Source of the DNA: Endothia cerciana
Lineage: Eukaryota; Ascomycota; Sordariomycetes; Diaporthales; Cryphonectriaceae
Direction of reading: 5' to 3'
Assembly (NCBI GenBank): GCA_026119935.1
Contig: JALRMH010000036.1
Coordinates: 124,001 to 188,000, forward strand
DNA length: 64,000 nucleotides
The notes beneath the pieces were generated by a model that saw only the letters and a list, made by a program, of their open reading frames with translations, was not told the DNA's origin and made no database searches. Made by a program: the position numbers and the translations under genes. Every line of letters begins with the position of its first letter. Within the stretch, counting starts at the first letter, position 1. Below, piece after piece: positions 46,094-57,483 of this stretch.

Positions 46094-47155
46094 ATGTCAT
46101 CTACCATCAGAAAAGTCGCCATCGGCCGGTGTGAGTCCACAAGCAGTCCTCCTAAGATGCCCACACTGATCACTGACACCCTGAAGGGCAATGGCTCCCT
46201 CGGCGGTGAGGTGCTCCCTGCCCCCAGCAGAGCAGGCTTCGAGGTGACAGCCCTGGTGCGCGCACCTGGGAAGATCCCCAGCCTCCCAGCCGGCGCGCAC
46301 GAGGCCGTGGTAGACCTCGACTCCCCCAGCTCCGTCGCGGCGGCCCTCAAGGGCCAGGACGCCGTCGTGTCGACCCTCGGCCCCCCAGGGCACCGGCGCC
46401 GAGAACGCCCTCATCACCGCCTCCAGCCAGCCCGACAGCACCGTGCGGCGCTTCATCCCATCCGGCTTCGGGAGCGACCTCGCGAGGCCCGAGGCACGCG
46501 GCCTGGCCGTGTTCGGTGGCAAGATCGAGATCGAGGACCGGCTGCGGGCGCTGGCCGGGAAGGAGGGCAGCAGGCTGAGCTGGACGGGCGTGTCAAACAA
46601 TGCCTTCCTGGACTGGGGCCCGGAAATGAAGTTCATCCTGGACGCGGGCGAGGGGAAAGCGACGCTGTGGGACGGTGGCTAAAACACAAGTTTGGCGTGA
46701 CCCGCCTGTCTGCGGGTCGCACAGGCCGTGGTGGGTGTGTTACAGCATCCCGAGGAGACGAAGAACCGGACGGTGTATGTGAAGGAGGCAGCGGTGTCCA
46801 GTAAGTGCCCAACCCCACGCGTTCACATTGCTCATGTCTGTTGCTGACTATCAAACCACAGTGAAAGGGGCTGGTGGCCATCATCCAGGACCTCAACCCG
46901 GGGAAGAGGTGGACGGTCGGGGAAGCCAGCACGCACGAGAGCGTCAAGAAGTCGAACGAAGCCCTGGCGAAGGGCGACCACGACTTTGGGGTGATGGTGG
47001 GCTTCCTCAGCCGGGCCGCGTTCGGGAAGGATGCCGGGGCGGACTATGTTGTGAACGATAATCAGCCCCTGGGCGTGCACGAGCTGAGTGATAAAGAGCT
47101 CGAGGGGGGGGGGGTCATCAAGCAGATTCTTGCCAGGATCCCGGGGGTTCTGTAG
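46094..47155 (+). pseudogene. NmrA-like / isoflavone-reductase-like NAD(P)-binding protein with several frameshifts
   Basis: Conserved pieces appear in order but in different frames. They are: GNGSLGGEVLPA...GFEVTALVRAP with AVVSTLGPP; TGAENALITASSQPDSTVRRFIPSGFGSD through ATLWDGG; KFGVTRLS; VVGVLQHPEETKNRTVYVKEAAVS; and, after an intron (46801-46861), AIIQDLNPGKRWTV to the TAG-type stop. This is the layout of fungal NmrA-like Rossmann proteins, which bind NAD(P) and act as redox sensors or reductases. At least four shifts are needed: in a C6 run (46381-46386), near 46680 beside an in-frame TAA, near 46710, and in a G4 run (46867-46870). The nucleotide-binding glycine motif near the start is also unclear because the first splice junction does not resolve. 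Real decay or homopolymer errors could explain this. Confidence 0.75.
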
Positions 47156-48754
47156 GCGGATCAAGTCATTTTCGTGTGGCTCGCTCACGTCTGTCAACGC
47201 CGTCTGGTGTCGGTTCGGAGTACTAGATGGAGAGAGACCTGACTGCGAAGCCAACGGATACTGACACGATTTGAGCCGTCCTGCAACAACTCCGGGCCAG
47301 CCAGACCTGCGAATGGAGACTGCATGTATGAACACCCCCCGGGCGGAGTGGGATGAGGATATCCGCCGTGGCATCATCAGGGCTGCATCTAGGTCCGCCT
47401 GTGGGTCGAGTCGGGCGGCTGCAGGCTGTGTGGCCACGGCTGACCGGCATGCTCCGTCATAACTCTCGCTGATTGTTATTTCTCGTCGTGTATCCGTGCG
47501 CGATTGCTACCATACTCAGTAGTATTTCTCCCCTTGGGCACCACCCGGGTTTTCCCGATCATGGTCTGACCTGGGACCGGTCAATGTATGCGAAGACGCG
47601 AGTCGTGTTGGAGGGAGCAATGGTATGGTACGCCTGAGGGCCTCGCCGGCGACCCTGAGTCAGACGTATAAAATGATCTGAGGGTTCCCCCCCCCCCCCC
47701 CTCCAACCTGCCTACAAGCTGCACCTTTGGTCCTGGGTGGCCTGGGTGGTGCTCCCCTGTGTGGGCCCGTGTCATCGTCGACGGGCCTCTTCGTCCCCCG
47801 GTTGGCTGCTCGAGCCGCCAACGCTGTCGAGGCAGGCCGCCTCGAGTCACCCTCGCTGCTGGTCAAAGAGCCGACATTGCCTCTTCAGATGTCATCCCTT
47901 CCCTTCCACCGGACTGATTGGGCCTGCGACCCGAACAGGAGGCCCGCGAGCGAGGCTGCCGAGTCGAGAAATCCCGAGCCAGGGCCCACCGGGAGGGGGA
48001 CGGTAGGTCCACTCGTAGGGCTGAGGAAACAATCAATGCTTGACGCGGGTCGCAGACCGGTGGCGGTAGGGTGGGGGGACCCCCTTTGTCCAGCCAGACG
48101 TTACTATGTATGGTACATTGGTAGACGTGGGAGTCGTATCCATCTCGCGTCGCGAGATCCGCTTTTTATCTTCCGAGCCTCAATCTGTCCTGTGTCGACC
48201 ACAAACCCTTATCAGCTCATCTGCTCCACCGTCTCGCCGCGGGTAGAACGCTATCATCACCGCCCCGCCCACCCGCCCTGTCCGTGTTACTGAGATACGC
48301 GAGATCGCCGCAGGTCATTTTACGCCATTGTCTGCCCACCGGTGTCGTATCGCACCACCAACTCACGCTTGGGGGCCCGTTCTCGCAACCTGTCCCACCG
48401 CTCCTGTCCGGTGTCCTCCCTTGCGCGCTGCCAGAGGGACACCACCGAATGCCGAATCTGAAACGTTCGAGCCATCACCGCTCGCTGAGGTCGTCGGCCC
48501 TCGCCGTCCAGGGGGGTGGCCATCCCACCGCCGCAGGTGTCGAGATCCTCGCGACTCTGCCCGAGCGCGACCAAGGGCGATATAAAGTCACAAAGACCAC
48601 TAGTGCTGCCCCATGCCCCCCCGGAGAGTCTGTCTTCCAATACCAAAATCGACCCTTCGACACCCAGCCGGCTACGTGCTGGTGTATCCTCGACTACATA
48701 TCAAGCCGGCCTACTAGCCTCTTTGCAAAACCCCCATCAGGTTCACACCCCAGC
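47156..48754. other. Intergenic region with homopolymer tract
   Basis: About 1.6 kb without a supported gene. It contains a C14-15 run (about 47687-47701). Short GC-rich frames are open on both strands but show no domains. The end should hold the promoter of the F-box-like gene. Confidence 0.5.
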
Positions 48755-49701
48755 ATGGACACGATGGCCTCCGTCCCTCGGAATGTTGAGGACCTCCCCA
48801 GCGAGGTAGGTTTCCTTGCCCGCGAGAGCCCCTCCCTGGTCATCAGGGCCCACCTGGCTGACACCGGAACCTATAGATCCTCATCCAGATCCTCAGCCCG
48901 ATGACCACCCTCCAGCTCCTCCCCCTCGCCCGCGTCAACCGCCGCTTCCACGACCTCACCCTGCGCATCATCCACACCCGCCTGACGGACGCCGCATGGC
49001 TGCCGGACCACGAGCTCATCCTCGAGGCGTACCACCCCTCCGCAAAGATCTCCACGCCCTACCTGCACTGCGACTACCTCGGCACCGACGGGCTGGGGGG
49101 CTACAGCGAGGACGAGGACAGGCAGCTGACCTTCGGCCAGCTGCGCGGCCTCTACTCGCGCTTCCGGCCCGTCGTGCAGGAGGAGAACCGCAGGGCGGGG
49201 GCGAGGGATCCCAGCGCCGGTAGCGCCGCACAGGCGGCCGCCGGGGGTGACGACGATGAGCTCACGGCGTCGGTGGACGTCAACCTCGACGACGGGGAGA
49301 TGTTCAGCCAGCTGTGCGCCGTGACGAACCTGGTCAAGACGGGCCCCAGGAGGGGCCTGTTCCTGAGCCACGTCAACGTCAACGACGGTGTGGTCCGTGT
49401 GTTCAGGCGGTGGCTCAAGGCCAAGGTGTCGGGAGCCGCAGCGGGCGCGAGCGACGAGGAGCCGATATTGTGGACGAACCGCAACAAGACTGTCGGGCTG
49501 AAGTTCCGCGTTCGCGAGAACGTGGACGGCAGACGCCCTGCGCTGTGGTCCGAGGCTGAGGATGATGACCTCCCCGTCTCGTATACGCTAGTATACGAGG
49601 AGCTGCTGGTCAGGACGAGCGCGTTGTTGCTCGAGGTGGAGAAGTCCGAGGACCAGGAGGTTACAAGTACAGGTAAAGCCATCATCATTGCTTCGCTCTA
49701 G
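48755..49701 (+). CDS. F-box-like protein
   Basis: Two exons (48755-48805, 48877-49701) give 291 aa; the 71-bp intron has a CTGAC branch point. Splicing joins VEDLPSE to ILIQILSPM and LLPLARVNRRFHDLTL, the pattern of an F-box (LPxEIL...LLxLxRVxRRFxxL, about residues 11-42). F-box proteins recruit substrates to SCF ubiquitin ligases through Skp1. The rest has no clear repeat domain; it has an acidic stretch (GGDDDELTASVDVNLDDGE) and a segment with VSYTLVYEELLVRTSALLLEVE. The motif was recognised by eye, so the domain is likely but not certain. Splicing further downstream would need a 29-bp intron and was not adopted. Confidence 0.7.
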
Positions 49702-50693
49702 GAGAACAGGGCCTCAAAAGGAGGAAGTGCCCGGCCTGAGGGTCCTCTGACCGGGGTGACGAAGCAGCCGAGAACATCGCCGCATTGAGTTTGGGGCAGC
49801 TCTCTGCGGGCTGGTCCGGCCCCTCGTCACCCCATCAAGACCCGGAAGACTTGAGGGGACAGCAGTCAGTATACTGCTTCCGGGCCGCCGTAGACGACTT
49901 CACAAGGATGATGCCGCCCCGTGGTTCCCCACGATCCACCGCATGGACCGGAGATGTGGACGTGATTGAAGAGAGACTTTGACAAGCCTGATATCAGGAC
50001 AGTAAAGGGACACAAGTGCTTACAATTGCTTCCAGATCTCGGCTACTCCCTTCAACCCGGCAGCAAAGTTCCGTGTCTGGGACAGCAGATGTTCTTCTGG
50101 ATCCAGGCGCCAAAGACCACGTTCCAGAGGCAACAACAATGGGCCTCCACGCCGTTCATTTCCGTCGGCGGGGCATAGGTCCCGGCCAGAGCTGGCATCG
50201 ATGTGCCACCGGGGACTTGAAGACACTGGAATCCGTTGAAGACATCAGCCCTTGCGGGGGGGGGGTCTCACTGACCCCCGGCCGGCGACTTAAGAATGGA
50301 ATTGGGTAGTCTCGTGCTCATCAGCACCGTGCATGTTTCAAAAGCAGCGAGGTCAATAGAGCTCAGATCAGGCGGTTAAAGGTTTTGGGGTTGATAGAGC
50401 TAGCACGGCCAGCAGGCGCGTGGCTGTTCGGATCTATAGGGAGGTGTCCGGAGTTCTTATATACCAGGGATTAGGTGCACTGGGCGTTCCCAGTACATAG
50501 CGCTTAATCACAGATGTTATCGCCGACAGCCCCTGGCCCGGGTGTGGAAGAACTAGGCGCGTCTTCTTGAGGATGCAGAGGAGGTGTCACATCTTACTCT
50601 GAATCTTGTCCTCGTGGTGAACGTGCCCCTAAGCTACTAGGCTTCGTGTCATGTAAAAGCGAATGCCGAGACAGGATCTGTACTCTGACTGGC
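49702..50693. other. Convergent intergenic region
   Basis: About 990 bp lies between the F-box-like gene and the dehalogenase-like gene on the minus strand. Short frames only; no domain, RNA gene or repeat family was recognised. A G9 run occurs near 50257-50265. Confidence 0.5.
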
Positions 50694-51455
50694 CTACCTC
50701 TCCAGGCCCTCCACAGCATCCACTAACGCCTCCATTCCCTCCAGGTAGACATCAGACTCCCCCTTCACGGCCCGCTGGTCCTCCCTGATGTCATCCGTCC
50801 ACCGATACACGTACACCGTCCGCATCCCCGCCGCCTTCGCCCCGCGCGTATCATACGCGTGCGCGGCGACCATGACGCACTCCTCGGGCCCGTACCGCAG
50901 CAGGCCCAGGCACCTGTCGTAGCTCTCGGGCGCGGGCTTGATGGACCCCAGCAGCTCGCTCGAGAACAGCACGTCGAACAGGCCCCGCAGCCCGGACGAC
51001 CGGACCAGGTCGAGCTGCAGCCGCACCGTGCCGTTGGCATGGACGAACGTCTCGTACCCCGCCGCCCTCAGGGCCTCGAGGGCGGGCCTGACGTCGGCCC
51101 AGGCCGGCTGGTCATGCCACGCGGCGATGCAGCGCCCCACTGCGGCGGCGGCGGCGGCGGCGGCACCTGCGCCTGCTTCCCCTCCGAGGGCCGTCCTGAG
51201 CGGGGACGAGGACCACTCCGGGCGGGACAGCATTGCGTCCAGCGTCAGCCGGTGCGAGACGTCAATGTCCTCGGGCGGCTGCCCCGCCGCGAGCCGGGCG
51301 GCGTTGTAGTCGAAGTAGGCCTGGCGCCACTCGAGGGCGAACCTGGAGCGGACATCCTGGGGCACGGAGGCGGGCAGGGAGGAGGCGATGCTCGCGTGCC
51401 AGTCTAGGCAGGTGCCCATGAAGTCGAAGAGGACGGCCTTGATCTTCTGGGGCAT
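50694..51455 (-). CDS. Haloacid dehalogenase-type hydrolase (HAD superfamily)
   Basis: A single exon encodes 253 aa. The nucleophile loop is VLFDFMGTCLDWH (Asp11). A Thr/Ser-type motif lies in FVHANGTV, the conserved Lys is in LLGSIKPAPESYDRC, and the acidic loop is in VMVAAHAYDTRGAKAAGM. This is the spacing of type II 2-haloacid dehalogenases, which use an Asp nucleophile and a covalent ester intermediate. Fungal members rarely have a proven halo-acid substrate, so the true substrate is unknown. A nine-codon alanine run encoded by GCC/GCG repeats (about 51142-51164) lengthens the loop before the helix VGRCIAAWHD. No targeting signal was seen, so it is probably cytosolic. Confidence 0.9.
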   Translation of the reverse strand: MPQKIKAVLFDFMGTCLDWHASIASSLPASVPQDVRSRFALEWRQAYFDYNAARLAAGQPPEDIDVSHRLTLDAMLSRPEWSSSPLRTALGGEAGAGAAAAAAAAVGRCIAAWHDQPAWADVRPALEALRAAGYETFVHANGTVRLQLDLVRSSGLRGLFDVLFSSELLGSIKPAPESYDRCLGLLRYGPEECVMVAAHAYDTRGAKAAGMRTVYVYRWTDDIREDQRAVKGESDVYLEGMEALVDAVEGLER

Positions 51456-54400
51456 GGCGACGGAACACGGGTGGGGGGTGCCGGGTGGATTTGTGTGCAG
51501 GCAAAGTTTGGGGGGGGGGGGGAGGATTCAATACTGAGGTTTTCGACTCTCCCCTGTATTGAGTTTTTGGCTCGTGCAATTTTTTTTTAAAAAAAAAAAA
51601 AAAACCTCTTCCAGCTTTTCAGGATCAGTTATTTTAACAGTTCATATTATGGACAGATAGGTGTCTCTGGAGACCCACGTGCGCGCCCTAGTTTGTTGCC
51701 TTGTCAAGGTGTCGGCGTGCGTATGCGCCCTTTCGGGAGGATCCGTGAGACGCACGCAGCCTGGCAGCTTTCTCGTGGCGGCTTCAGAAGAAACCTCCCC
51801 CCCCCCCCGGATATGACCGTATAACCGCACTCGCGCTGGGCTCAATCAACTAAATAAGCGTTGAAATCGCAATTCGATTTCAAAGCCACAAGGCTGCCTC
51901 TAAGTCACGCCATCCATAGAACAAAGTATTCGCGTTCGCTGAGAGGAGCGCCATATAATTTGGTCACCATGCTATTTGGGTTTACGGGATCGAGTCTCCC
52001 TCTTCATATTAATAGGCAGCATAACTCAGACCTGTACAGAGAGAAGATAGTAAGAGAATTGTAGAGAAAGGAAGGAAAGAAAAGGAAGGAGGGAAAAGGG
52101 AAGGAAAAACAAGAAGAAAGAAGAAAAAAAAGAAAAAAAAGAAAGAAAGAAAAGAAAAGAAAAGCGACCAAAAGAGAAAATGGAACAAAGGGAATGAAAC
52201 CTCGGCGATGCATAGAAGAACTAATATTTGAAGCTTCGCTCACGATCCGGAAGAATAAATTGTGTGTAGCTGGTCAGGTGCCATTTTCAGCCGTGTCCCG
52301 CAGTGACTTGTAATTTTTTATTTTTTTTGGGCACTTCCCACCGCCATTTTACTCTTCTATAACGACTTATCGGACCATGGAATAGAAGCTATCCATAACT
52401 ATAACTATAGTTCACAAGCTTAAACAGCCTCGATGCGGTCTCAACAAGCAGCTACCCTGCATTTCAGTTGAAATTATGACTGCGTGTGTGGCACGCCACG
52501 ACATCGCCCTCTCAAAGCCTTTTGATTCTTATCCTCCCCGAAAAAAAGAAGAAAAGAAAGAGGTTTCTTCTGTGGTGCTGCGGCGCGCTTCTTTTCCCAC
52601 TCAGCGATAGAATCCACAGGGCTGACCAGATTTGTCTATGAAATTTGCGCCAAGGAGTTCACCTACTTTTATGGAATAATGCTCGGGGACTACTCACAGA
52701 CACCCGAAGGTCATAGTGTTGTGTCTAACATGAGATAGTCGGACGGGTAATGGGGACGAGAGGTACTAAGTGAGATCATCATTCAGCTTAGGCAGTAAAA
52801 CATTCTCACTGCTACTAATAGTGAGATCTCACGCTATGAGGCGGAAGCGAGGTATGATCATCAAAAAAAAGACGTAATCGTTCTACGTTAGCTCACACAC
52901 GATTCGTGTGATCTGTTGTTGGCGATAGGCGATTGTACCAGGTTGAACGAGTCCATGCGCGCGTTCATCCGCCATGTGGAGTGATCCAGGAAATGGAAAA
53001 CAAGCTGGGCACAGATCCTGACCCAGACGGCTTGAGGGGCCCATGTGCTAATCAAGTTGGCCATGGAGACAATTGATTCTGTTTCTGCGCCACAGCGGGA
53101 CGGCACAAGACCAAAAATCTGATACAATCGGACTGCCGTTTGAGCTTGACCAGATGTTTCTGAAGCCATTCCCAAAATGGTATTCTATTACGACTATCAA
53201 TTCATATCAGTCGGAGCGGCGCACCGCACGCGGTAAGGTACTGAAAGGTCCCAACGCGAGTGTACCAAATGACAACGCCTTGGTATCATAGAGCCCTGGG
53301 GAAACTTGAGAAGGGGCTCCCTACGTGGTTTTCGATGATTCTCAGAGCACTCGTAGATGTGCAGCCGGAGTCGTCAATTCTCTATCACCATCACACTCTC
53401 AAGTGCACATCAAATGGGGAACAACATGACCATCAATAGCTTGACATGGGTAGGAACTAAAGTTTAAGGCTTCCATGGTTCGGCTCCGGGAGGGGTGGAT
53501 TATGACCTCCAATCAGCGGTCGATACCATGGTATCGTACAGAAAAGAGAGCACCCTAGTTGAGTAGATGTGGTCAGTGCGTCTTGTCCCTCCCTGATACT
53601 ATGTACATAGTAGTAGCATATTCCTACGCAAGTACCAGTGGGCTGCCACGGAAGAAGCTTCACAGAACCTGACCAGGTAGCACAAGAATACCTACCCATA
53701 CCACCACAGTGGAGTGGGTTCAAGCCTTCACTACCTAGGCTTCCGTCCCGGAGATATTACCTACAGGGCCCATCGGATACTCAAGTGACACACGATAGAC
53801 AAGAGCTAGTCGACAAGGCAAATCGAGATTCACACGCCGTTTCAAACGTTGCCAAAGCTTCCATGCACAGGAGAAAGAGGCGATTGGTCAACCCCTGCAT
53901 CTGGACGCGAACTGTCCCAAGCTCGAGCAGATGCGGATCTTGGGTGTTGGGTCTGGCAAATCTGAAATCGAGATCAACCTTGGCGGATGGCAGACACACC
54001 CGGGTTACCCCATAGCTTCTTCTCTATTGGCCCAAACAGGAGCATCTATGGGAGGTGACCAGACGAGCGAAGCAGGAGAGAAGAAAAAAGAGTCAATGCT
54101 TTAATAAGGACCGATTTTTTTTTTTTTCATGGTAGCGATTTTTATTGGATTCCCGAGAAGCAAAGTGAGTAGGTTTATGAAGACTAGAAGCTGGCTAGGA
54201 AACTCACATTGCCCACTAATGGAAAGTGGCAGGATACACTCGCGATTTGCAAATATTGACTTCTGGTCCTTGGTTAGTCATCTAAGCGTCGACAAGGACA
54301 GGCATGGCTTCCTTCATGCGACAACTTCGAGAGGCAAGGGGGAGTAAGCGTGCAGGACGTGTAGGTTAATATTCGGGCCTTTAGAAAGTCCAGCGCAAAC

Positions 54401-57400
54401 GTCACGATCACCTGGGTACATTTTAATCTCCTGAAAGAAGATCGGCGGGAGTAGGCTAATATCTGTCATACAATCTGAATGGTGATCGGCAACCGGGATG
54501 ATGGTGAGTATGCCATTGTAGAAGAGTTGACGGCGAGACTGTGATGGACCGTCGATACGAGCCGGATCATCTGTAAGACTAGACTGTGTAATACAATGGT
54601 TACGAGATCTCACAAACTAGGTGTGTCGACTGAGCGCAAATGTTGCAGCGTGGCCCTGGGTGTCGCCCGCCCGAGCCACTGAACCATGCAGTCTGTGCTG
54701 TGATAGTGTGATCGACCATTAGACGGTCTCACTGGGGGTCTGTCTAACTGCATGCAGCCAGGCTTCTCTGCCGTACCTGCAGCGATCTACGAGGGGATCT
54801 GCAGGCGAGGGTTCAATGCAGGGGGCTCGACAATTTGGGTTATCGAGGTGAACTACCAACAGCTAGTGACCGCAGAATGTATCCTCCCTGGTCAGGTCAA
54901 ACATCCACGAATAACACATGGTGTATTAGCGTAGTCTTGACGCATCGCATCATCTGTCGGTCCAAGCCTGGTCCGAGGAGAATCGACGCCGCACTGGTAC
55001 TGAGTGTGGCTGCTGGGCTCCCCTGTGTTTTCATTGAAGGCGGCCGAGGGACGATCGAGAACCGGTGGCACAGCATTCCGTAAGTATCTTGGACCGGGTT
55101 GCCAACGACCGGATTTTGTCCAGGCGGTGAGCGGGTCATGAGATCCCGGGTACCGTTGAGGAAGGGGACAGTCCTCTGGTTGAGTGTTCGTTGTTTCGAT
55201 CTCATCCCGCTTGTCATCTGGATCATCTATCTTGGCGCTCGCTTCAATATCAGTTGAGTCCATTTTATTTATAAGCTTCACATGATTAGCTATGCTCTCC
55301 ATTCCATTATAGAAAACCTCGAGTGGACACTTGGAGGGCATGAAATCTGCATCTAGAGCATGGTAGGTGCCATACATGGGCCTCGAGGTAACATAATATC
55401 GAGCAAAAGTCCAGACCCCCAATCGGCTGGCTGAGTTACGCTTTCCGTGGGCCTTGCCTCTGCTTGTTGAACGTCAGAGATGATGTCAGATCTAAGACCG
55501 ACACTAGGAATATGAAGCTCGGGGTTCCGACATACCATCAATAGGGACCGAAGCGGACGAGTATCGATTCATATGAGTGTCGAGACCAACTGCATAGTAA
55601 ACGCCAAGTCGAAACGAACCTGAAATCGGATTGACCATGGTAGGCCTTGGAAATCACTTCGACGGTAGCCTGGTTAAATTGACGAAGCCCTGCAGCCAGT
55701 CCTCTTTGGACCTTCGGCTAGAGAAGAGGCCTGCGGAGGCCGTGACTGTAAGTTTATCCGGTATACACTGCTTCATATGCAGCTCAGACATGATCGTTCA
55801 ATCCAACGGTTTCGGGGGCTGCAGTCTTGACAGAGAGGTGAGTCGTCAAAACTTCCCTGGCACATGACACTTGACAGCTCGGGCTGTGCTCACTCCGCCG
55901 CGGGCGTGGTAGTCCGTTTAAACGCCGGCAGGTTGGTGGACGATATGAACTCCTCTTGGCTACAATATACGTATGAGGCTGGAAGTTCACCTCGGAGGTT
56001 TGAAGAAGTGTGGTGTGTTAGCGTAGTATTTCGTGGTGTGCTAGTGAGGACTCGGGAGGGGACGTTGGCGGTGGAGATCGGGCCCCACCTTTGCATGTTA
56101 TACGGTTGGCTGGCAGACACAGGGATGACATTGTTCAGAGGACTTACTTAACCTTCTAGTCGAATATTTTTTTGAGCAGATACTACTACTTGGATACTAA
56201 CTATACTGCTTGCACCACAAATTCTGTATAACAATCATTCATTAACTCGTGTGTCCGCATTTTGCAGAATTCCCTGCCTCACCACGATCTATTGAACCTT
56301 AAGCATTGACTGCACCGCCCTGTGCCGATCAAGACGGAGCGCGGCTGTACTAACGACATGCGGCTCAGGCTTGTTTCAGGCGCCTTCCGAGCAATGTGGC
56401 TCGAGGCCCCGATCCGCATGCACGGGGTTTTAGGGCCCGCATGAGGCTCATCGTGGCTGACAGGTTCGGCACTTCGACTGGCCCGGCTGCCAAGGCGTCG
56501 ACTCTGCTCGAGATCAGAGGCGGTCCCACGTCCCACTGCCAGCTATCAAGCGCCCCTTTTTTTATTTTATTGTATGGCCCGGAGTGTTTGGCTTTGGCTC
56601 ATTAACGTTCTCCGCAGGTCAAGCGAGGGCGCCGCAGGGGTTCCGCCACAGTGTCACGCGGCATCTGAAGCTTTCCACACCCAGTTTTTCCGGGGAGTGG
56701 TAGTCTAATGCACAAGCCGTCACGGCTGGATGTGATTTGCAGGAGGCTCTGCCGTTCGGAGGCGTTCATCCTAGACACGTTTGAGTACTGCTCCAAATAT
56801 ATCCCCCTTGTCCACATTAAGCATTCGGCCTACCGCTGTACTGCATATGCGTATGTATCGTACCCTCTAGTATTCGTCGCGACCGCGCAACAGTCTCGTC
56901 TGATCTCGACGTGCTGTCGGTCAGACTGACGAGAAGTCTCGTCTAGTCCGGAGCTGTGATCCGATGGCTCTGAGTTGGACAGTGCATCACCATCCGATGC
57001 AAGTCGATCACAATGGGATCAATGCACGATCTAAGGCCGCATGATGCTAGGCTATCCTGTTCCTGCACCAGCGGCCGCCACCAACGCTGAACGGCAGACT
57101 TGTCATCCGCCATGTCAAGTCACAGACGTCAAAGTGTCAATGCTAGTCGCATTACATGTCAGTTCCGCGAGAAACATCTACCGGTTGCCCTTGGGTCCGT
57201 CTCATATACATGTGGGCCTTCCCACGAGGCCGTGCCGGCGTTGGCTCGTAGCAATGCCCGACTCACCTTGATCTGCTATCCTCTATTCGGTCGTCATAAC
57301 CTTGGAAGGCTATTGAATGCAAGCGTGGCTGATGCTGGTAGTACCACCACTACTCTTGATCAGTGATTCTGTGACGACGGCACAGCTGCTGCAACCTTCC

Positions 57401-57483
57401 GGCTCTACAGCTCAGTCCGAAGAGCATCCGGACAATCAGGATCACAGGATCAAGTCGTTGACGCGCGAGAGAAGAAGCCCGCG
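51456..57483. other. Six-kilobase gene-poor region with low-complexity tracts
   Basis: No open frame here has a recognised domain. It begins with a G11-12 run (about 51510-51521), adjacent T9 and A tracts (51579-51604) and a C10 run. A long purine strand follows (52057-52160). From about 52850 to 56200 the composition is balanced and short frames occur on both strands; the longest are 54892-55422 (minus, 176 codons) and 55864-56151 (plus). Two short translated segments, WCISVV near 54925 and WCVSVV near 56013, look alike and may come from an old duplication. The last 400 bp should hold the promoter of the transporter. Confidence 0.4.
52057..52165 (+). repeat. Purine-strand (GA-rich) tract
   Basis: About 110 bases are almost purely A and G on the plus strand, with GGAAGGAAAG and GAAAAG units. 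Such polypurine tracts can adopt triplex structure, and here the tract lies far from any supported gene. Confidence 0.85.

Noticed and set aside
49674..49702. A 29-bp intron at the end of the F-box-like gene
   Set aside because: It has GT and AG ends but is too short; the plain stop codon at 49699-49701 was used.
54892..55422. 176-codon minus-strand frame in the gene-poor region
   Set aside because: No domain, signal or splice-consistent neighbour was seen, and the opposite strand is open too. Transcript evidence would be needed.
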